Positions 61,370-64,000 of a stretch of DNA of 64,000 nt are shown one piece after another. The notes below the pieces were generated by a model that was given only the letters and a program-made list of their open reading frames with translations, did no database searches and was not told the DNA's origin. The DNA comes from PNNG01 sp046291695 (GTDB taxonomy: Bacteria > Bacteroidota > Bacteroidia > UBA7662), in assembly GCA_046291695.1 (NCBI GenBank), contig JBKBSO010000009.1, positions 90,267 through 154,266 of the forward strand. Reading direction: 5' to 3'. The position numbers and the translations under genes are program-made. Position 1 is the stretch's first letter. Each line of letters opens with the position of its first letter.

Positions 61370-63637
61370 ATGGCATTTGATATCGATATGATCAAACAGG
61401 TTTACGATCGCTACCCAGCGCGCATAGCCGCGGCTCGTAAAGCTGTAAATCGACCGCTCAGTCTCACCGAAAAAATCCTTTATGCACATTTGTGGCAAGG
61501 CGAGGCCAATCAGGAATATACCCGTGCGAAATCTTATGTAGATTTTGCTCCTGACCGAGTAGCCATGCAGGATGCTACTGCACAAATGGCCTTGTTGCAG
61601 TTTATGCAAGCAGGCCGAAACCAGGTTGCTGTACCTTCAACTGTGCATTGCGACCACCTGATTCAGGCCAAAGTAGGTGCTGTAGAAGATTTACAAACCG
61701 CAGTAGATAAGAACAAAGAGGTATACGATTTTCTGGCCTCGGTTTCTAACAAATATGGAATAGGTTTTTGGAAAGCTGGTGCAGGCATTATTCATCAGGT
61801 AGTTCTCGAAAATTATGCTTTTCCAGGAGGCATGATGATCGGTACCGACTCACATACCCCTAATGCTGGCGGCTTAGGCATGATTGCCATTGGTGTTGGT
61901 GGTGCTGATGCCTGCGACGTTATGGCAGGTCTTGCCTGGGAATTGAAGTTCCCCAAGCTTATTGGTGTGAAACTTACCGGCAAACTCAGCGGTTGGACCT
62001 CAGCCAAAGATGTAATACTCAAAGTTGCTGGCATTTTAACAGTAAAAGGTGGCACTGATCACATCGTTGAGTATTTTGGCGAAGGTGCACGATCATTATC
62101 AGCTACTGGAAAAGGCACAATTTGTAATATGGGTGCCGAAATAGGCGCAACGACCTCCATTTTCGGATACGATGAAAAAAGCGCACAATATCTGCGCGGT
62201 ACAGCGCGGGCCGAGGTTGCGGATTTGGCCGACAGTATTGCAGAACACCTCACGGGAGATGCCGAAGTATACACCAATCCTGAAAAGTATTTCGACCAAG
62301 TCATAGAAATAAACCTAAGTGAGCTTGAACCACACATTAACGGACCATTTACCCCCGACCTCGCATGGCCGCTTAGTAAGTTTGCCCAAGCGGTAAAGGA
62401 AAATGGATGGCCAGCAAAACTTGATGTTGGCTTGATTGGCTCCTGCACAAACTCTTCATACGAAGACATCAGCCGGGCCGCATCCCTGGCCAAGCAGGCT
62501 GTTGATAAACAGTTGCAAGCAAAAGCAGAATATACGATCACTCCGGGCTCAGAAATGGTCCGCTATACGGTGGAGCGCGATGGATACCTTGACACCTTTG
62601 CACAGATGGGAGGTATTGTATTGGCAAACGCATGTGGTCCGTGCATTGGTCAGTGGGCACGACATGGTGCCGAGAAGCAGGAGAAAAACTCGATCATCAC
62701 CAGTTTTAACCGCAACTTTGCAAAACGCGCCGATGGCAATCCCAACACCCATGCCTTTGTAGCCTCTCCTGAAATAGTCACTGCCTTTGCTATTGCAGGC
62801 GACCTTACATTCAATCCTGCAACCGACACCCTAACGAACAAAAATGGCGAACAGGTGAAATTAGACGAGCCTAAAGGCATTGAGTTTCCAGTAAAAGGCT
62901 TTGCCGTAGAAGATGCCGGATACCAAGCACCGGCTGTTGATGGCAGCAAGGTGCAGGTAGCTGTTTCACCTACTTCCGAGCGTTTACAATTACTTGACCC
63001 ATTCAAAGCCTGGGAAGGTACCGACTTGCATGGCCTCAAATTACTCATCAAAGCCAAGGGCAAGTGTACTACCGACCATATTTCTATGGCTGGACCCTGG
63101 TTGCGTTTCCGTGGACATCTCGACAATATTTCGAACAACCTGTTGATTGGTGCCATCAATTTTGTGAACGACACCGCCAATAAGGTAAAAAATCAATTGA
63201 CTGGTGAATATGGAGAAGTACCTGCCGTGCAACGTGCTTACAAAGCAGCAGGCTTGGGTTCCATCGTTGTTGGCGACGAAAACTACGGCGAAGGCTCATC
63301 GCGAGAACATGCTGCTATGGAGCCTCGTCACCTAGGAGTACGTGCGATCTTGGTAAAATCTTTCGCGCGTATCCACGAAACCAACCTGAAGAAACAGGGC
63401 ATGTTGGCTTTAACCTTTGCCAATAAGGGAGATTACGACAAAGTACAAGAAGATGACAGCATCGATATCCTTGGGCTAACCAGCTTCACAGAAGGTAAAT
63501 CCTTAACCATTGTACTCAACCATGCCGATGGCAGTAAGGACGAGATTTTGGTGAATCACACTTACAATGCACAGCAAATTGAGTGGTTTAAAGCTGGTGC
63601 TGCCTTGAACATCATCAGGGCTCAGCAGGCTGATTAA
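61370..63637 (+). CDS. acn: Aconitate hydratase, mitochondrial-like
   Basis: 755 residues, of the size and layout of mitochondrial aconitase rather than bacterial AcnA (about 890) or AcnB (about 860). The three Fe-S cysteines are C359 (LIGSCTNSSYED) and C422/C425 (NACGPCIGQW), and the swivel domain contains GEGSSREHAAMEPRH with the catalytic Ser. It isomerises citrate and isocitrate in the TCA cycle through a 4Fe-4S cluster. Standing alone, with a strong terminator after it. Confidence 0.95.
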   Translation: MAFDIDMIKQVYDRYPARIAAARKAVNRPLSLTEKILYAHLWQGEANQEYTRAKSYVDFAPDRVAMQDATAQMALLQFMQAGRNQVAVPSTVHCDHLIQAKVGAVEDLQTAVDKNKEVYDFLASVSNKYGIGFWKAGAGIIHQVVLENYAFPGGMMIGTDSHTPNAGGLGMIAIGVGGADACDVMAGLAWELKFPKLIGVKLTGKLSGWTSAKDVILKVAGILTVKGGTDHIVEYFGEGARSLSATGKGTICNMGAEIGATTSIFGYDEKSAQYLRGTARAEVADLADSIAEHLTGDAEVYTNPEKYFDQVIEINLSELEPHINGPFTPDLAWPLSKFAQAVKENGWPAKLDVGLIGSCTNSSYEDISRAASLAKQAVDKQLQAKAEYTITPGSEMVRYTVERDGYLDTFAQMGGIVLANACGPCIGQWARHGAEKQEKNSIITSFNRNFAKRADGNPNTHAFVASPEIVTAFAIAGDLTFNPATDTLTNKNGEQVKLDEPKGIEFPVKGFAVEDAGYQAPAVDGSKVQVAVSPTSERLQLLDPFKAWEGTDLHGLKLLIKAKGKCTTDHISMAGPWLRFRGHLDNISNNLLIGAINFVNDTANKVKNQLTGEYGEVPAVQRAYKAAGLGSIVVGDENYGEGSSREHAAMEPRHLGVRAILVKSFARIHETNLKKQGMLALTFANKGDYDKVQEDDSIDILGLTSFTEGKSLTIVLNHADGSKDEILVNHTYNAQQIEWFKAGAALNIIRAQQAD

Positions 63638-63650
63638 ATTGCTTAACTAA

Positions 63651-63681
63651 AAAGCGGGTCATAATGACCCGCTTTTTTTTT
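63651..63681 (+). terminator. Terminator after aconitase
   Basis: AAAGCGGGTC (63651-63660), ATAAT loop, GACCCGCTTT (63666-63675), then further T to 63681. Perfect 10-bp stem 13 bases after the stop. Confidence 0.9.
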
Positions 63682-64000
63682 ACAAGTGCGTATGGAATTG
63701 AAATGGCGAAACCCTTGTCCCTGTTTTTGAAGCCAAACGGCGGGAGTAAACCATCTCAAAGCCCTCTCATCGGTAGCCTATGTACTACATGATCAATATT
63801 TACCCTCCACAAGAACGGCGTAAAATTACGATTATGAACACAAAACAAACAAACACGAATCATTTTTTAGACAAGGCGAAAGTCGATGTCTAATTAATAA
63901 GATTACCCAACAAGATTTCCTTATCTGCTCATCCGCAAGATTGCAAGTTAGAGCTTGAAAGTGCTATTGCAAGCCTCTGGAAGAGATTTTCGCCAAAATA
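63682..64000. other. Intergenic end of window without a recognised gene
   Basis: No open frame with coding character, no RNA or repeat was seen in these 319 bases up to the edge. Confidence 0.4.

Noticed and set aside
62059..62541. 160-residue minus-strand frame over aconitase
   Set aside because: Antisense shadow of a certain gene; no motif or start site of its own.

Overview
This window comes from a member of the Bacteroidota, probably close to the Flavobacteriales; the exact family cannot be fixed from sequence alone. The evidence is a complete type IX secretion/gliding core (porP, gldK, gldL, gldM, gldN), several secreted proteins ending in type A T9SS sorting domains, a DUF4249 lipoprotein next to a TonB-dependent receptor, a mitochondrial-like aconitase, and promoters of the Bacteroidota type (TTTG, about 19 bases, TAnnTTTG) upstream of tRNAs, rpsA and carA.

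Layout. 1-5 kb: the 5' end of polyphosphate kinase with a SixA-like phosphatase (minus), then a tightly overlapping plus-strand run of endonuclease/phosphatase, methyltransferase, PAP2 phosphatase and ZIP transporter. 5-11.4 kb: a secreted LamG protein, a large hybrid histidine kinase, a solute-binding/PAS protein with a kinase-like dimerisation helix but no ATPase domain, and DoxX. 11.4-12 kb: a decayed IS3-type orfA. 12-13.7 kb: a 2,4-dienoyl-CoA reductase-type SDR, a small membrane protein and a Fur-family regulator. 13.8-20.9 kb: kynureninase, TonB receptor, DUF4249 lipoprotein, kynurenine monooxygenase and a cyclase-family (kynurenine formamidase-like) gene. 20.9-33.8 kb, all minus: HemW, a VWA protein, gldNMLK, porP, a HemD-like protein, DUF4271, an Omp85-like barrel and a Mg-chelatase-like AAA ATPase. 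34.0-34.4 kb: an ORF-less group II intron remnant immediately behind the rpsA terminator. 34.4-49.9 kb: mostly housekeeping (rpsA, clpB, mutS2, yggS-type, ftsB-type, eno, carA, der, era). 50.2-51.9 kb: initiator tRNA-Met, tRNA-Arg, a candidate small RNA and a PKD lipoprotein. 52-59.6 kb: rseP, then four overlapping or abutting two-component genes. 59.6-64 kb: tRNA-Leu and tRNA-Cys, an ABC permease and aconitase.

How genes work together. The kynurenine genes form three steps from N-formylkynurenine to 3-hydroxyanthranilate, a route to quinolinate and NAD or to tryptophan catabolism; the first (dioxygenase) and last (3-hydroxyanthranilate oxygenase) steps are not here. The T9SS genes would export the two sorting-domain proteins seen at 5.1 and 36.5 kb. 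The VWA protein and AAA ATPase flanking the T9SS block resemble the two halves of a MoxR/VWA-type chaperone pair. The 53-59.6 kb cluster looks like a multi-input phosphorelay with one free-standing receiver shared among kinases.

No CRISPR array, prophage or defence island was seen. The least ordinary elements are the group II intron remnant downstream of rpsA, the decayed reading frame and inverted repeats at 40.4-41.0 kb, the orphan kinase-like sensor at 9.4 kb, and promoter -7 boxes only 3-4 bases from start codons.
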